Assembly: GCF_014596725.1 (NCBI RefSeq)
Contig: NZ_JACVEG010000009.1
Location: 1 to 64,000 of the forward strand
Direction of reading: 5' to 3'
DNA length: 64,000 nt
Origin: Vibrio sp. Y2-5
Lineage (GTDB): Bacteria; Pseudomonadota; Gammaproteobacteria; Enterobacterales; Vibrionaceae
Shown: in pieces, positions 53,703 through 62,137 of the stretch
Numbering within the stretch: position 1 is the stretch's first letter
Layout: each line of letters opens with the position of its first letter
Notes under the pieces: model-generated
What the model saw: only the letters and a program-made list of their open reading frames with translations
Databases searched by the model: none
Told to the model about the DNA's origin: nothing
Made by a program: the position numbers and the translations under genes

Positions 53703-53759
53703 ACTGATTTTGTAACTCAAGCAATACTCTGATCATATTGTGAACACTAGGAGTTTATT

Positions 53760-54665
53760 GTGCAGGGAAAACATTTATTACTCGTTATCGGGGTTATGGT
53801 GATTTGGGGCGTGAATTTTTCCGCCATAAAGCTCGGCGTAAACCAACTCGACCCCTTCTTGATTGCGGCAGCCCGCTTTTTACTGGCTACATTTCCTATC
53901 ATCTTTTTTGTGAAAAAGCCGAACGTTCCCCTCAAATACTTGATGGCTTACGGTTTAGTTTTCGGCACAGGTATTTGGGGAATGGCGTATTGCTCCATTG
54001 CTTTTGGGCTTTCATCGGGAATGGCTTCAGTTCTGCTGCAACTGGACGTTTTAACCAGTATCGCGGTAGGTGCTTTGCTTTATAAAGAAGTGATCACCAA
54101 ACAGATGTGGCTTGGAATTGTCGCAGCACTGATTGGTTTAACTCTGTCGATTATCTATACCAACGGCAACATTACCTTGCTGGGTTTTGTCTTCATTCTT
54201 ATTGCTGCTATTTGCTGGCCTGTAATGGGCGTAATTATCCGCCATTCAGGAACCAAAGCACCGTTCGCCTTTAACATCTGGGGGATGCTGTTCGCTCCAA
54301 TTCCACTTATTCTACTGAGCCTTGCTATTAATGGCGTGGAAGGCCTTATCACCACTTACGAACAATGGAATGGCAGCGCATGGTTTTCGGTACTGTTTCA
54401 AGCCTACCCGACCACCCTATTCGGTTACTGGGTTTGGAACAAAATGGTAATCAGCTATCCAATGTCGAAGCTTGCACCGCTCACCCTGTTAACCAGTGTG
54501 TTTGCCTTACTGAGCGGATATCTGTTCTTTGGTGAAACGCTCTCCACCGTTCAGTGGGTATCGTGCACACTGTTCTTAGCGGGTATTGTTGCTGTGCTCT
54601 ATCCAAGCAAAGAGAAGCCAAACATCAGCATTGGGAAATCTAAATATCGGCGCATTCCTACTTAA
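53760..54665 (+). CDS. EamA/DMT-family exporter (second copy)
   Basis: A 301-residue ten-helix transporter of the YdeD/EamA type (O-acetylserine/cysteine exporter group by overall look). Start is GTG 53760 with AGGAG eight bases before. Motifs include VIWGVNFSAIKLGV and PMSKLAPLTLLTSVFALLSGY. It is not a close copy of the first EamA protein. Divergent from the MocR gene, which likely controls it. Confidence 0.87.
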   Translation: MQGKHLLLVIGVMVIWGVNFSAIKLGVNQLDPFLIAAARFLLATFPIIFFVKKPNVPLKYLMAYGLVFGTGIWGMAYCSIAFGLSSGMASVLLQLDVLTSIAVGALLYKEVITKQMWLGIVAALIGLTLSIIYTNGNITLLGFVFILIAAICWPVMGVIIRHSGTKAPFAFNIWGMLFAPIPLILLSLAINGVEGLITTYEQWNGSAWFSVLFQAYPTTLFGYWVWNKMVISYPMSKLAPLTLLTSVFALLSGYLFFGETLSTVQWVSCTLFLAGIVAVLYPSKEKPNISIGKSKYRRIPT

Positions 54666-54774
54666 TAGTGACATGGTTTATCTGTATACTTGGCGGCTGT
54701 TTATCACCTATGCAGCCAAGTTACAGAGCTTGCCTAGTGGTAAAACACCTGATTAACCAAATGCGGAGAACTTG

Positions 54775-55089
54775 ATGACTGAGCAAAATGTTGGGCAGAT
54801 TCTCAAAGCCTTCAACAGTATTGAAGCCAAAATTGAACAACAAAACAGTGCTTTAAGAGAGCTCAACCTGAAAGTAAAAACGCTTGAAAGCCAAAACAAA
54901 CAATTGGCACAAATGATCAACAAGCTTCAAACCCCGGCTGCACCAAAAACCGATATTGAGCAGGTAGCGCTAAACAAACAGTTTCAGGCTAACGTTGCGA
55001 AAAGCTTGGATTCAATTGAAGACAAATCTAAGAAAGCGATAGAGCTGATTAAAGCGAACTCAGGCGGCAAGAAACGCGCTTGGCCGTAA
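54775..55089 (+). CDS. Small coiled-coil protein of unknown function
   Basis: A 104-residue soluble protein, highly charged. Residues about 5-50 form a coiled coil (IEAKIEQQNSALRELNLKVK); a Pro/Ala-rich hinge follows, then a second helical segment and a basic tail GGKKRAWP. No family recognised. ATG 54775 follows GGAGA by six bases; an in-frame TTG immediately precedes. A hairpin lies after the stop. Confidence 0.7.
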   Translation: MTEQNVGQILKAFNSIEAKIEQQNSALRELNLKVKTLESQNKQLAQMINKLQTPAAPKTDIEQVALNKQFQANVAKSLDSIEDKSKKAIELIKANSGGKKRAWP

Positions 55090-55112
55090 ATATAGATTGG
55101 GTTGACGAAGAT

Positions 55113-55143
55113 TGAGGGCCAAGGTAGCCACCCATTGCCCTCA
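55113..55143. terminator. Hairpin between coiled-coil gene and hemoglobin gene
   Basis: Seven-base arms TGAGGGC (55113-55119) and GCCCTCA (55137-55143) between convergent genes. No T run on the plus strand beyond ATTT. Confidence 0.5.
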
Positions 55144-55151
55144 TTTACGAC

Positions 55152-55505
55152 TCAAACCAAGATAATATCTGAACGCATACTATAAAGAATAAACAGTACC
55201 TCTTCCTGCTCTCTCTGGCCTATGCCATTTTTCTCTAGCGCTTCTAGAGCATCATCCAGAACTGCCATGAATTCAACGGCAGAAATGTTCATCCCTTTGT
55301 GAGCCGCTATCATATCGGAACCTTTATAGACATTTGGTCCTCCACTGCCTGTAATAAAGAATTCTGAAACAGTTTTCTTGAGTTTATTCACATCTGATTT
55401 AGCGAAACGATTTGAGATAGAACGGTTCTCAAGATGTAAGTCCACTATATCACTAGAAATCTTGGTTATGGTCTCACTACCACCTAGCCTTTCATATAAA
55501 GACAT
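55152..55505 (-). CDS. Group 1 truncated hemoglobin
   Basis: A 117-residue heme protein beginning MSLYERLGGSETI, the usual group 1 opening. The proximal histidine lies in DMIAAHKGMNIS. Aligning the B helix (ISSDIVDLHLENRSI) puts Val rather than Tyr at position B10, so the distal pocket differs from the NO-dioxygenating type. ATG 55505 is preferred because AGAGG is then seven bases away; ATG 55511 overlaps that site. It follows the lipoprotein gene by 14 bases, probably one operon. Confidence 0.85.
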   Translation of the reverse strand: MSLYERLGGSETITKISSDIVDLHLENRSISNRFAKSDVNKLKKTVSEFFITGSGGPNVYKGSDMIAAHKGMNISAVEFMAVLDDALEALEKNGIGQREQEEVLFILYSMRSDIILV

Positions 55506-55519
55506 ACTCATACCTCTTT

Positions 55520-56050
55520 CTACTTGTTCATAATTGGAACCATAATGTGTGCGTAAGGTGTATCTTTCCACATTACATAAGGTCCTCCGTTATAAGGGTC
55601 TTCACTTAAACCCTTGAGCAAGTATTTGGGTACAACGATCATAAGATGTGGCCCTTCTTTAACCCACACATCACCGTTGTTGGGATCTGTTGCCATAGGG
55701 TTTGAATTGCTCACATGTGCATCCCCCTGCAACATGTAAGAAATTCCCATTGAACTAGTTACAAAAGGCTTTCCTTCCGACGCAGCCTTTAAGAAATCTT
55801 GCCATACAGAATCCACGCACATAGGATGCAAATCGCCTGGCATAAGTGGAATCCCCGGATAACATACCCAGTCTGATGTCCCCTCCCTTAATACGGCCCC
55901 ATCTGCAGCCAATATTGTTGCAGTAGAACTAATATCTAATGGGGCTGCACTTTCAGCTCTTTTTACTAGATCATTGTTAGCCATTTGCCCTGACGAACAA
56001 CCAAATAAAATGGTCATAGTGGCTATTAAACATAATTGAAAGAATCTCAT
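55520..56050 (-). CDS. Lipoprotein of unknown function upstream of truncated hemoglobin
   Basis: A 176-residue lipoprotein: signal peptide MRFFQLCLIATMTILFGC with lipobox LFGC. The mature part has a pair of cysteines (Cys62 and Cys78 region, VCYPGIP and PMCVDSVW) that could form a disulfide, and motifs TSDWVCYPGIPLMPGD and GPHLMIVVPKYLL. No named family recognised. GGGAGG is a strong ribosome site for ATG 56050. It is divergent from the STAND regulator and co-directional with the hemoglobin. Confidence 0.75.
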   Translation of the reverse strand: MRFFQLCLIATMTILFGCSSGQMANNDLVKRAESAAPLDISSTATILAADGAVLREGTSDWVCYPGIPLMPGDLHPMCVDSVWQDFLKAASEGKPFVTSSMGISYMLQGDAHVSNSNPMATDPNNGDVWVKEGPHLMIVVPKYLLKGLSEDPYNGGPYVMWKDTPYAHIMVPIMNK

Positions 56051-56092
56051 ATATCCTCCCGTTTCTTTCATCTGTCCTATCAAACATAGACT

Positions 56093-56140
56093 TGAGAATC
56101 ATTCTTTATGATGAGATTTTCATGAGAATTAAGTGTGAGA
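56093..56140. repeat. TGAGA repeats in the lipoprotein/STAND-regulator gap
   Basis: TGAGA occurs at 56093, 56112, 56123 and 56136 on the plus strand; the middle pair extends to ATGAGA with 11-base spacing. An AGAATCATTCT palindrome (56095-56105) also overlaps the first. OmpR-type winged helices bind tandem direct repeats about one turn apart, so these are candidate sites for the adjacent regulator; a Fur-like reading of the palindrome is the alternative. Confidence 0.4.
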
Positions 56141-56187
56141 TCTATTATTTCTACTATTATCAATAGCATTAAAAGTCACCAAAATGG

Positions 56188-58122
56188 ATGAACACGGTGA
56201 GGTCTATTGTAGAAACAACACGTGCTTCCGAGTTGAGTTTTCTAGAACAAGTATTTGATGAGGATGGCCCTGACGTAATTGGTTTATACGGGATTCTTGG
56301 CGTAGGCAAAACTACGCTATTAAATCAATTCATAAAAAATCACGCCAACCACTGTCTGACAATTAACTGCCAACATTTAGAACCTACGCCTAGAGCCTTC
56401 ATCAAAAAGTTAAGTAAGTTAACTAATTGCAAAGATAATCTCTCTTCAATCTATTGCTCAATTGCTCCGAAAACGATCTTGGTTATCGATCAGTTTGAAT
56501 CATTAAACTTAATTGAAACTTGGCTCAGGCGAGAATTCGTACCACATATGCACGGACGGCTAAGAGTCATTTTTTCTGGTCGGATTCATCCCGATAGACA
56601 ATGGATCATTAATCCACCAGATAACAGTGATTTCCGCTGTATGAAACTCAACAGTCTCAGTTTTTCTGCTGCGGTTAGCTACTTACAGACTCTTGGTCAT
56701 ACACAAATAGTCGCTATGGGGATCAATCAATTCGCTCATGGGCACCCATTAGCCCTTCAACTTGCGAGTTCAGCGCTTCTAGAGCAGTCTCAGCGCAAGT
56801 TAAATGAAATCCCACCTAATGATGTGGTTCAAACATTGGTACAGTTTTTTGTTGAGGATATAAAAGACCATCAGTTAAAACAGGCTTTGGAGGCGACAGC
56901 GATTGTCCGTAGGATATACGAGCCATTACTCACTGCGATGTTAAACGTTGAAGAGAATGTCGGTAAGTGCCTTTATAACGCCCTGTCAGAAATAGAGTTC
57001 GTAGAGCATAGAGAAGATGGGCTGAGCTTGCATGACATACTAAAAAACGTCATTTCAGCGAATATGAAATCTCAATACCCAATCCGCTACTGCCAATATA
57101 GACATCGAGCCTGTGTGTTGTTAAATGAAGAAATGAGACATTCGTCGCCGAGCCAACTCTGGCGTTATACAGCAGATATTATTTACTTGGTTGACAACAG
57201 TGTCATCCGTTCAGCCTTTTTCCCACCATTTGATCAGAGAGAATACAGTGTAGAGCCCGCAGATGAACATAACCGAGATGCGATATTTGCCATCATTGAA
57301 AAACACGAAGCTCCAGAGATGTACAGGGTCTACCAGCAATGGTGGGAGAAACAAATAAACACCTTTCACTGTATTAAAAACAGTAGCAATCAAACAGTAG
57401 GATTTTACTGCCTGATAAAACCTGGCGATGTATCTCTAGAATTAATAAACCAAGATCCAATCACTTCTCTCTGGACTCAACATCTCGCTAATGACAAAAA
57501 CAACTGCAACCTAAACCAATGCTTATTTATCAGGCGCTGGTTGTCCTTGAACGAAGGAGAATCATTATGTGGGGCACAGGCTGCATGCTGGCTTGATATA
57601 AAACGAACCTATTTGGAAATGAGGCCAGAATTGAGAAGAGTTTATCTGACCGTGAACGATCTACAGCCTTACTCGCTCATCGCAACAGAGCTTGGGTTTC
57701 AAGTATTGGATTTGGACTACAAGATTGATGGTAAATCCTATTGTTCAGCCATGTTGGATATGGGAGAAGGCTCTGTAGATGATTGGGTTTCGAAAAGGCT
57801 AATACAAGAGGTCAATCAGGATCAAACGAATTTGGAGTTCCCTGACTGGTTCGATAGAAACGCCCGCCAATTAGTTCTAAGCAACACTCGTACCGATTTA
57901 ACTCCCCTAGAATTCGGCACTCTAGAACTCCTGCTCAGTCGACAAGGTACAGTGATTACTCGTAAAACGTTGCTTAAAGAAGTGTGGAGAATCGAGTATG
58001 AAGGTTCGAGTAACGTCGTAGATACCATCATACGGTCTTTGAGAAGAAAGTTGGATGATAAAGCCGATATCATCCAGTCAGTGAGAGGCGTCGGTTACCG
58101 TTATCGGCTTAACGAAAAGTAA
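56188..58122 (+). CDS. STAND-type ATPase regulator with OmpR-type DNA-binding C-terminus
   Basis: A 644-residue regulator. Residues 1-150 form a P-loop NTPase with Walker A GILGVGKTT (35-43) and Walker B TILVIDQF (Asp101), followed by a winged-helix-like and helical region (to about 340) as in STAND/MalT-like ATPases. The middle (about 350-540) looks GNAT-like (EPADEHNRDAIFAIIEK, then QTVGFYCLIKPG). The C-terminus (about 555-642) is an OmpR/PhoB winged helix: LTPLEFGTLELLLSR, VDTIIRSLRRKLDDKA, VRGVGYRYRL. No receiver, transmembrane or LuxR domain. ATG 56188 has a weak ribosome site; GTG 56197 is possible. It faces the lipoprotein-hemoglobin genes across a 137-base gap, the likely target. Confidence 0.8.
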   Translation: MNTVRSIVETTRASELSFLEQVFDEDGPDVIGLYGILGVGKTTLLNQFIKNHANHCLTINCQHLEPTPRAFIKKLSKLTNCKDNLSSIYCSIAPKTILVIDQFESLNLIETWLRREFVPHMHGRLRVIFSGRIHPDRQWIINPPDNSDFRCMKLNSLSFSAAVSYLQTLGHTQIVAMGINQFAHGHPLALQLASSALLEQSQRKLNEIPPNDVVQTLVQFFVEDIKDHQLKQALEATAIVRRIYEPLLTAMLNVEENVGKCLYNALSEIEFVEHREDGLSLHDILKNVISANMKSQYPIRYCQYRHRACVLLNEEMRHSSPSQLWRYTADIIYLVDNSVIRSAFFPPFDQREYSVEPADEHNRDAIFAIIEKHEAPEMYRVYQQWWEKQINTFHCIKNSSNQTVGFYCLIKPGDVSLELINQDPITSLWTQHLANDKNNCNLNQCLFIRRWLSLNEGESLCGAQAACWLDIKRTYLEMRPELRRVYLTVNDLQPYSLIATELGFQVLDLDYKIDGKSYCSAMLDMGEGSVDDWVSKRLIQEVNQDQTNLEFPDWFDRNARQLVLSNTRTDLTPLEFGTLELLLSRQGTVITRKTLLKEVWRIEYEGSSNVVDTIIRSLRRKLDDKADIIQSVRGVGYRYRLNEK

Positions 58123-58132
58123 TCCCGGGCTT

Positions 58133-58774
58133 TCAGCTCAAGCTCGCTAAACGCGCTGCAAACCCCATAAAGAACATACCCAACAAACCATTACCTAAGT
58201 TCGCAAGTATTTTGTTGTTCTTAAACAGCTGAGTGAGTGATGTGCCCAAAAAGATCAGCGCACTTAAATACACAATGCTGAACACTTCCAAAATGGTCGC
58301 CAATATCAGATATGAAGCCCAAGTGTGCTCATAGTTGTAATCGATAAATTGAATGAAAAACGAAACATAAAAAAGAATTGCTTTTGGGTTGGTCAAACTC
58401 AAAGTAAGTGACTTAGCAAATACGTTCTCTTTTTTCTTAGGACGAGCAATCTCATCAGCATCGTCACTCTTTTTACTCATCAATTGATGAATAATCTTGA
58501 TACCCAAGTACAAAAGATATGCTGCACCAAGGTATCGGATAATGGTAAACAGCATAGGTGAAGTTTGAATCAAAGACGCAACACCCAAGTAAGAAAGCAG
58601 GATAAGAATAGCGTCACCCAGTAAAACGCCTGAAGCCGCTTTATAGCCAGCCTTAACACCCAATGAAGAACTCGATTTCAGTACATAAAGTGAGTTTGGC
58701 CCCGGCGCAAGAATGATCATTGTCAGACCGACCAAATATGTCCAAATATTGATAACGCCAAACGCTTCTAACAT
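58133..58774 (-). CDS. leuE: Leucine efflux protein LeuE (LysE family)
   Basis: A 213-residue six-helix exporter closely resembling E. coli LeuE along its length: NIWTYLVGLTMIILAPGPNS at the start, SLTNPKAILFYVSFFIQFID in the middle and FMGFAARLASL at the end. LeuE exports leucine and analogues. It ends ten bases from the STAND regulator stop in convergent orientation, with no terminator between. Confidence 0.92.
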   Translation of the reverse strand: MLEAFGVINIWTYLVGLTMIILAPGPNSLYVLKSSSSLGVKAGYKAASGVLLGDAILILLSYLGVASLIQTSPMLFTIIRYLGAAYLLYLGIKIIHQLMSKKSDDADEIARPKKKENVFAKSLTLSLTNPKAILFYVSFFIQFIDYNYEHTWASYLILATILEVFSIVYLSALIFLGTSLTQLFKNNKILANLGNGLLGMFFMGFAARLASLS

Positions 58775-58895
58775 CTTGTCCTCAACTTAACTATTCAACC
58801 ACTCAATCTGTATAACGAAAACTACGCGCCGCGTCTATAGATCACAGATGACTTTTACATTTCACGGATTACTTTGTGCAAAGTCCATATCTCAA

Positions 58896-59636
58896 TTAGC
58901 CGAGGATAACCTCAATACCTTGTTGCTTTAAAAAGCGAAGGTCACTTTGCGACGCATTATCATCAGTAAGAAGTATGGATATCTGGTCAAAACGTCCAAT
59001 GGTCGAAGGGTATATCTGTCCGAACTTACTGGAGTCGGTCAATATGATATTTCGACGCTGCTTTGCCAATATGGCGGAAGCAATATCCGCTCGCATCATG
59101 TCACGACTAGTAAAACCAGTATCTTGATGAAAACCATCAACGCCTAAAAATGCGGTACTAAAGTGGATATTTTCAATACACAACTTGGTTAACGGGCCTA
59201 CAAGACTTTCACCTTGATGCTGATATACCCCGCCGAGCAATATGATATTGGCTGAGGTATTACGAATAAGGTGCGCGATATAGGCCGAAGGGGTAACGAT
59301 AGTAACGTCGCCACGCTCTGCAAGGGTTCTCGCTAACAAAGCATTTGCACTTCCACCTTCAATTAACACAGTTTCATTACGCGCAACCAAATCTGCGGCT
59401 TTGTTGGCGAGAGATTGTTTGATATTGAAGTGAACCTCCAAGCGGTTATCAATATCATCACTTTGCAGAGTGGTAGCCGCACCATGAACACGCTTAAGGT
59501 AACCTTCCTGCTCAAGAAAATTCAAATCTTGACGAATGGTAACGCCAGACACACCAATAAGTTCGACCAGTTCAGTGACCTGAATTCGTTTACGGTCATT
59601 GACCAACTGCACAATTTGATTTTGCCTAGCGTTCAT
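58896..59636 (-). CDS. DeoR-family transcriptional repressor
   Basis: A 246-residue sugar-pathway repressor: N-terminal DeoR helix-turn-helix (1-57, with VSGVTIRQDLNFLEQEGYLKR) and a phosphosugar-binding domain with conserved VLIEGGSANALLARTL and FLGVDGF. Family members are induced by sugar phosphates. It lies downstream of and co-directional with the glycyl radical enzyme operon, separated by a hairpin, and is the probable binder of the TTTCA-NN-TGAAA palindromes around this cluster. Confidence 0.9.
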   Translation of the reverse strand: MNARQNQIVQLVNDRKRIQVTELVELIGVSGVTIRQDLNFLEQEGYLKRVHGAATTLQSDDIDNRLEVHFNIKQSLANKAADLVARNETVLIEGGSANALLARTLAERGDVTIVTPSAYIAHLIRNTSANIILLGGVYQHQGESLVGPLTKLCIENIHFSTAFLGVDGFHQDTGFTSRDMMRADIASAILAKQRRNIILTDSSKFGQIYPSTIGRFDQISILLTDDNASQSDLRFLKQQGIEVILG

Positions 59637-59655
59637 AACACTGCTCTAAAGTGGA

Positions 59656-59680
59656 AAGAGGCTCCATTATAGAGCCTCTT
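59656..59680 (-). terminator. Hairpin between glycyl radical enzyme gene and deoR-type gene
   Basis: Nine-base perfect arms AAGAGGCTC (59656-59664) and GAGCCTCTT (59672-59680). On the minus strand it is followed by TCTTTCC. Partial terminator or attenuator before the regulator. Confidence 0.6.
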
Positions 59681-59682
59681 CT

Positions 59683-59708
59683 TTTCATTTGAAACCAAAG
59701 TGAAAGTT
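59683..59708. promoter_or_regulatory. Operator core and extra half-site upstream of the DeoR gene
   Basis: TTTCA-TT-TGAAA (59683-59694) is the core of the palindrome found at 63105 and 63868, and TGAAAGTT (59701-59708) is an exact half-site of it. Probably for autoregulation. Confidence 0.5.
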
Positions 59709-59711
59709 TAA

Positions 59712-62135
59712 TTACAACTCATGTTCAGTACGAGCAATGATGTCGTCCTGCGCATCAGGTGATAAAGCTGTAAAGAAAGCGGAGTAACCTGCAACTCGAA
59801 CCACCAGATCGCGGTATTGCTCCGGGTTCTTCTTCGCCGCTAATAAAGTCTCACGAGAAACAATATTGTATTGAACATGCCAGCCTTTGTGATGGTTAAA
59901 GAAGGTACGAATTAACATCGATAGCTTCAATTTGTCGCTCTCAGACTCAACCGCCGCAGGGCTTAACTTCTGATTAAGCAGCACGCCACCTAGAATCTTA
60001 TTCGCTTGGATCTTACTGACTGAGTTATAAACCGCAGTTGGTCCTAGTCGATCTGAACCAGAAGCTGGGCTAGCCCCTTCCGCCAATGGTGTTTTGGCTT
60101 TACGACCGTCCGGTGTTGCCATGGTTGAGGCGCCAAACGGAACATTGGCAGAAATACTGGAAGTACCTGCATAGTAACCACCACCTATCGGTCCGCGTCC
60201 GTGACGTGTATTGACAAAGTTGTCCAGTTCATCAATGTAGACCTGATAGGCCTGCGCAAGCAGTGAGTCGACAGAATCATCGTCATTGCCATACTTAGGA
60301 GCGAAATTGATAAGACGTTGACGTAACTGTTCTTGTTCAGAACTTGCAAAATTGTCAGCAAGAGCTTTTGCCAACTCAGGTTGTGAAATCTGAGCATCAT
60401 CAAAGACCATGTGTTTGATCGCAGCAAGGCTATTACCTAAGTTAGCAATACCAACTTGCAGCCCCGACACCCAGTCGTATTTTGCTCCGCCCTCTTTAAC
60501 CGTTTTACCTCGCTCTAAACAGCTATCAACCAGCGACGAACAGAAAATATCGTGAGCTTGTTGCTCAAGCACGGTATCCACAACCGTATCAATTTCGATA
60601 GATTTTCGCGTGTAGAAACGAACTTGATCCACCCACGATGCCATCACGTCATCAAAGTTGGTAAAGCTACCTTCTGCCAACGATTTATCGTGCGCTAAGA
60701 AGGTTTTACCTGAAGTCCCATCTTCGCCCTTGTTCAATGCCGCAAGCAAAATTCGCGCGAAGTTGATAAAGCTCATTCCGGTACAACGGTAGCCCCATTT
60801 CCCCGGTACCGCTGTTTCTATACACCCGATAGAGGCATAGTTGTAGGCGTCTTCCTTCTCCACACCTAGCTTGATGAATTCGGAAATGACAATTTCATCG
60901 TTATTAAATGCTGGCATACCGAAGCCGCATTTGATCACTTCGATACAGCCCATCAAAAACTCTTGATTCAGACCCTCATGATAGCGAACGCTCAAGTTAG
61001 GTTGTGTTGAGCGAAGCTGACCACAAGATTCCAGAATCGCCCAAGACAGAGGATTAACAGCATCTTCCGGCTCCCCGTTTGCATTGAGTTTTTGCCCACC
61101 AATACAGACGTTTTGATACAGAGGTGAACCCGCTGACGCTTTAGAGTGAGCTCCCGAACGGATCTTGTTCACTTCTAACAATTTCAGCCAGCAACTTTGC
61201 AATAACTCAAGCGCAAATCCTTCTTCAAGCGTACCGCGGTCAACATCAGCAACATAAAATGAATTAAGGAACTGATCCATACGACCAAACGAAACTGAGT
61301 GTCCGTTTGATTCGATTTGTAACATCAACTGAACGAAATAAACCAACTGTAATGCTTGCCAAAAATTCTGTGGCGCGTGGTAAGCAACATGACGACAGTT
61401 TTCAGCAATAGTTTCCAGCTCAGCTTTGCGCTCTGGACGAGATTCGGCTAACGCCATTTTTGCGGCCAGTGTGGCATAGCTCGCCATGTGCTCTTGGATT
61501 GAACAAAGCACTATTTCTGTCGCTTTATAGAACTGCTCTTTTCTTAACCCTTCGAAAGTGGATACATCATTGTTGGATCTCAGTTCACGAACTTCCGAAA
61601 TTAACCCATTCATGCCTATTTTGAGGATTTTTTCATTATCAATCGCAAGGTGAGCATCACCTGATGTCATGTTACCTTCAGCTTTGATGATGGTTGTCGC
61701 GAGGATGTCTTGTTGTTCATCGGTAAAAAGACCGTAACAGCGATCTTGTACCGTTTTACCTCGCCAGTATGGCGTTAGTGTATGAATGATTTCTTTATCT
61801 TGCTCACTAACTGCAAAGCCAGCTCCCGGTCTATCGGCTAAATCATCAATCTCTGCCTCTATCCAACGAACCGTATATTCAGGGAAAATAGGAGCCGCTC
61901 TTAGTTTGCTGGCTTGGTTACCAACAATTAACTCGTCATTTTTAATCCAGATAGTACGAGTTTCAAGGTGCTCTTTCAGCGCGAGAGCACGTTGAATAAT
62001 CACGGGTTTATCTTCATTTTCGGCATATGCGCGCGTATAAGCTTGGGCTCTCTCGGTACAAACCGGCGGGGTAACGATATTAATCAGTTCCGATTTGTGC
62101 GCTTTAATACGCTCAGGTAGATAATTTAAGTCCAT
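59712..62135 (-). CDS. Glycyl radical enzyme of the PflD/YbiW group
   Basis: An 807-residue oxygen-sensitive glycyl radical enzyme. The thiyl cysteine is Cys438 with Glu440 in SIGCIETAVPGKWGYRCTG, and the radical glycine is Gly783 in VVRVAGYSAFF. Length is closest to E. coli YbiW (about 810). It lacks the features of pyruvate formate-lyase proper (no adjacent Cys pair). Recent work, recalled from memory, assigns YbiW/PflD to ring-opening of 1,5-anhydroglucitol 6-phosphate to 1-deoxyfructose 6-phosphate, which an FSA aldolase then cleaves. The divergent FSA gene here agrees with that. Two bases separate it from its activase gene. Confidence 0.9.
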   Translation of the reverse strand: MDLNYLPERIKAHKSELINIVTPPVCTERAQAYTRAYAENEDKPVIIQRALALKEHLETRTIWIKNDELIVGNQASKLRAAPIFPEYTVRWIEAEIDDLADRPGAGFAVSEQDKEIIHTLTPYWRGKTVQDRCYGLFTDEQQDILATTIIKAEGNMTSGDAHLAIDNEKILKIGMNGLISEVRELRSNNDVSTFEGLRKEQFYKATEIVLCSIQEHMASYATLAAKMALAESRPERKAELETIAENCRHVAYHAPQNFWQALQLVYFVQLMLQIESNGHSVSFGRMDQFLNSFYVADVDRGTLEEGFALELLQSCWLKLLEVNKIRSGAHSKASAGSPLYQNVCIGGQKLNANGEPEDAVNPLSWAILESCGQLRSTQPNLSVRYHEGLNQEFLMGCIEVIKCGFGMPAFNNDEIVISEFIKLGVEKEDAYNYASIGCIETAVPGKWGYRCTGMSFINFARILLAALNKGEDGTSGKTFLAHDKSLAEGSFTNFDDVMASWVDQVRFYTRKSIEIDTVVDTVLEQQAHDIFCSSLVDSCLERGKTVKEGGAKYDWVSGLQVGIANLGNSLAAIKHMVFDDAQISQPELAKALADNFASSEQEQLRQRLINFAPKYGNDDDSVDSLLAQAYQVYIDELDNFVNTRHGRGPIGGGYYAGTSSISANVPFGASTMATPDGRKAKTPLAEGASPASGSDRLGPTAVYNSVSKIQANKILGGVLLNQKLSPAAVESESDKLKLSMLIRTFFNHHKGWHVQYNIVSRETLLAAKKNPEQYRDLVVRVAGYSAFFTALSPDAQDDIIARTEHEL

Positions 62136-62137
62136 GA

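Noticed and set aside
59712..62135. Calling the glycyl radical enzyme pyruvate formate-lyase
   Set aside because: It has a single catalytic-site Cys (GCIE) rather than the adjacent Cys pair of PflB, and it is linked to FSA rather than formate transport.
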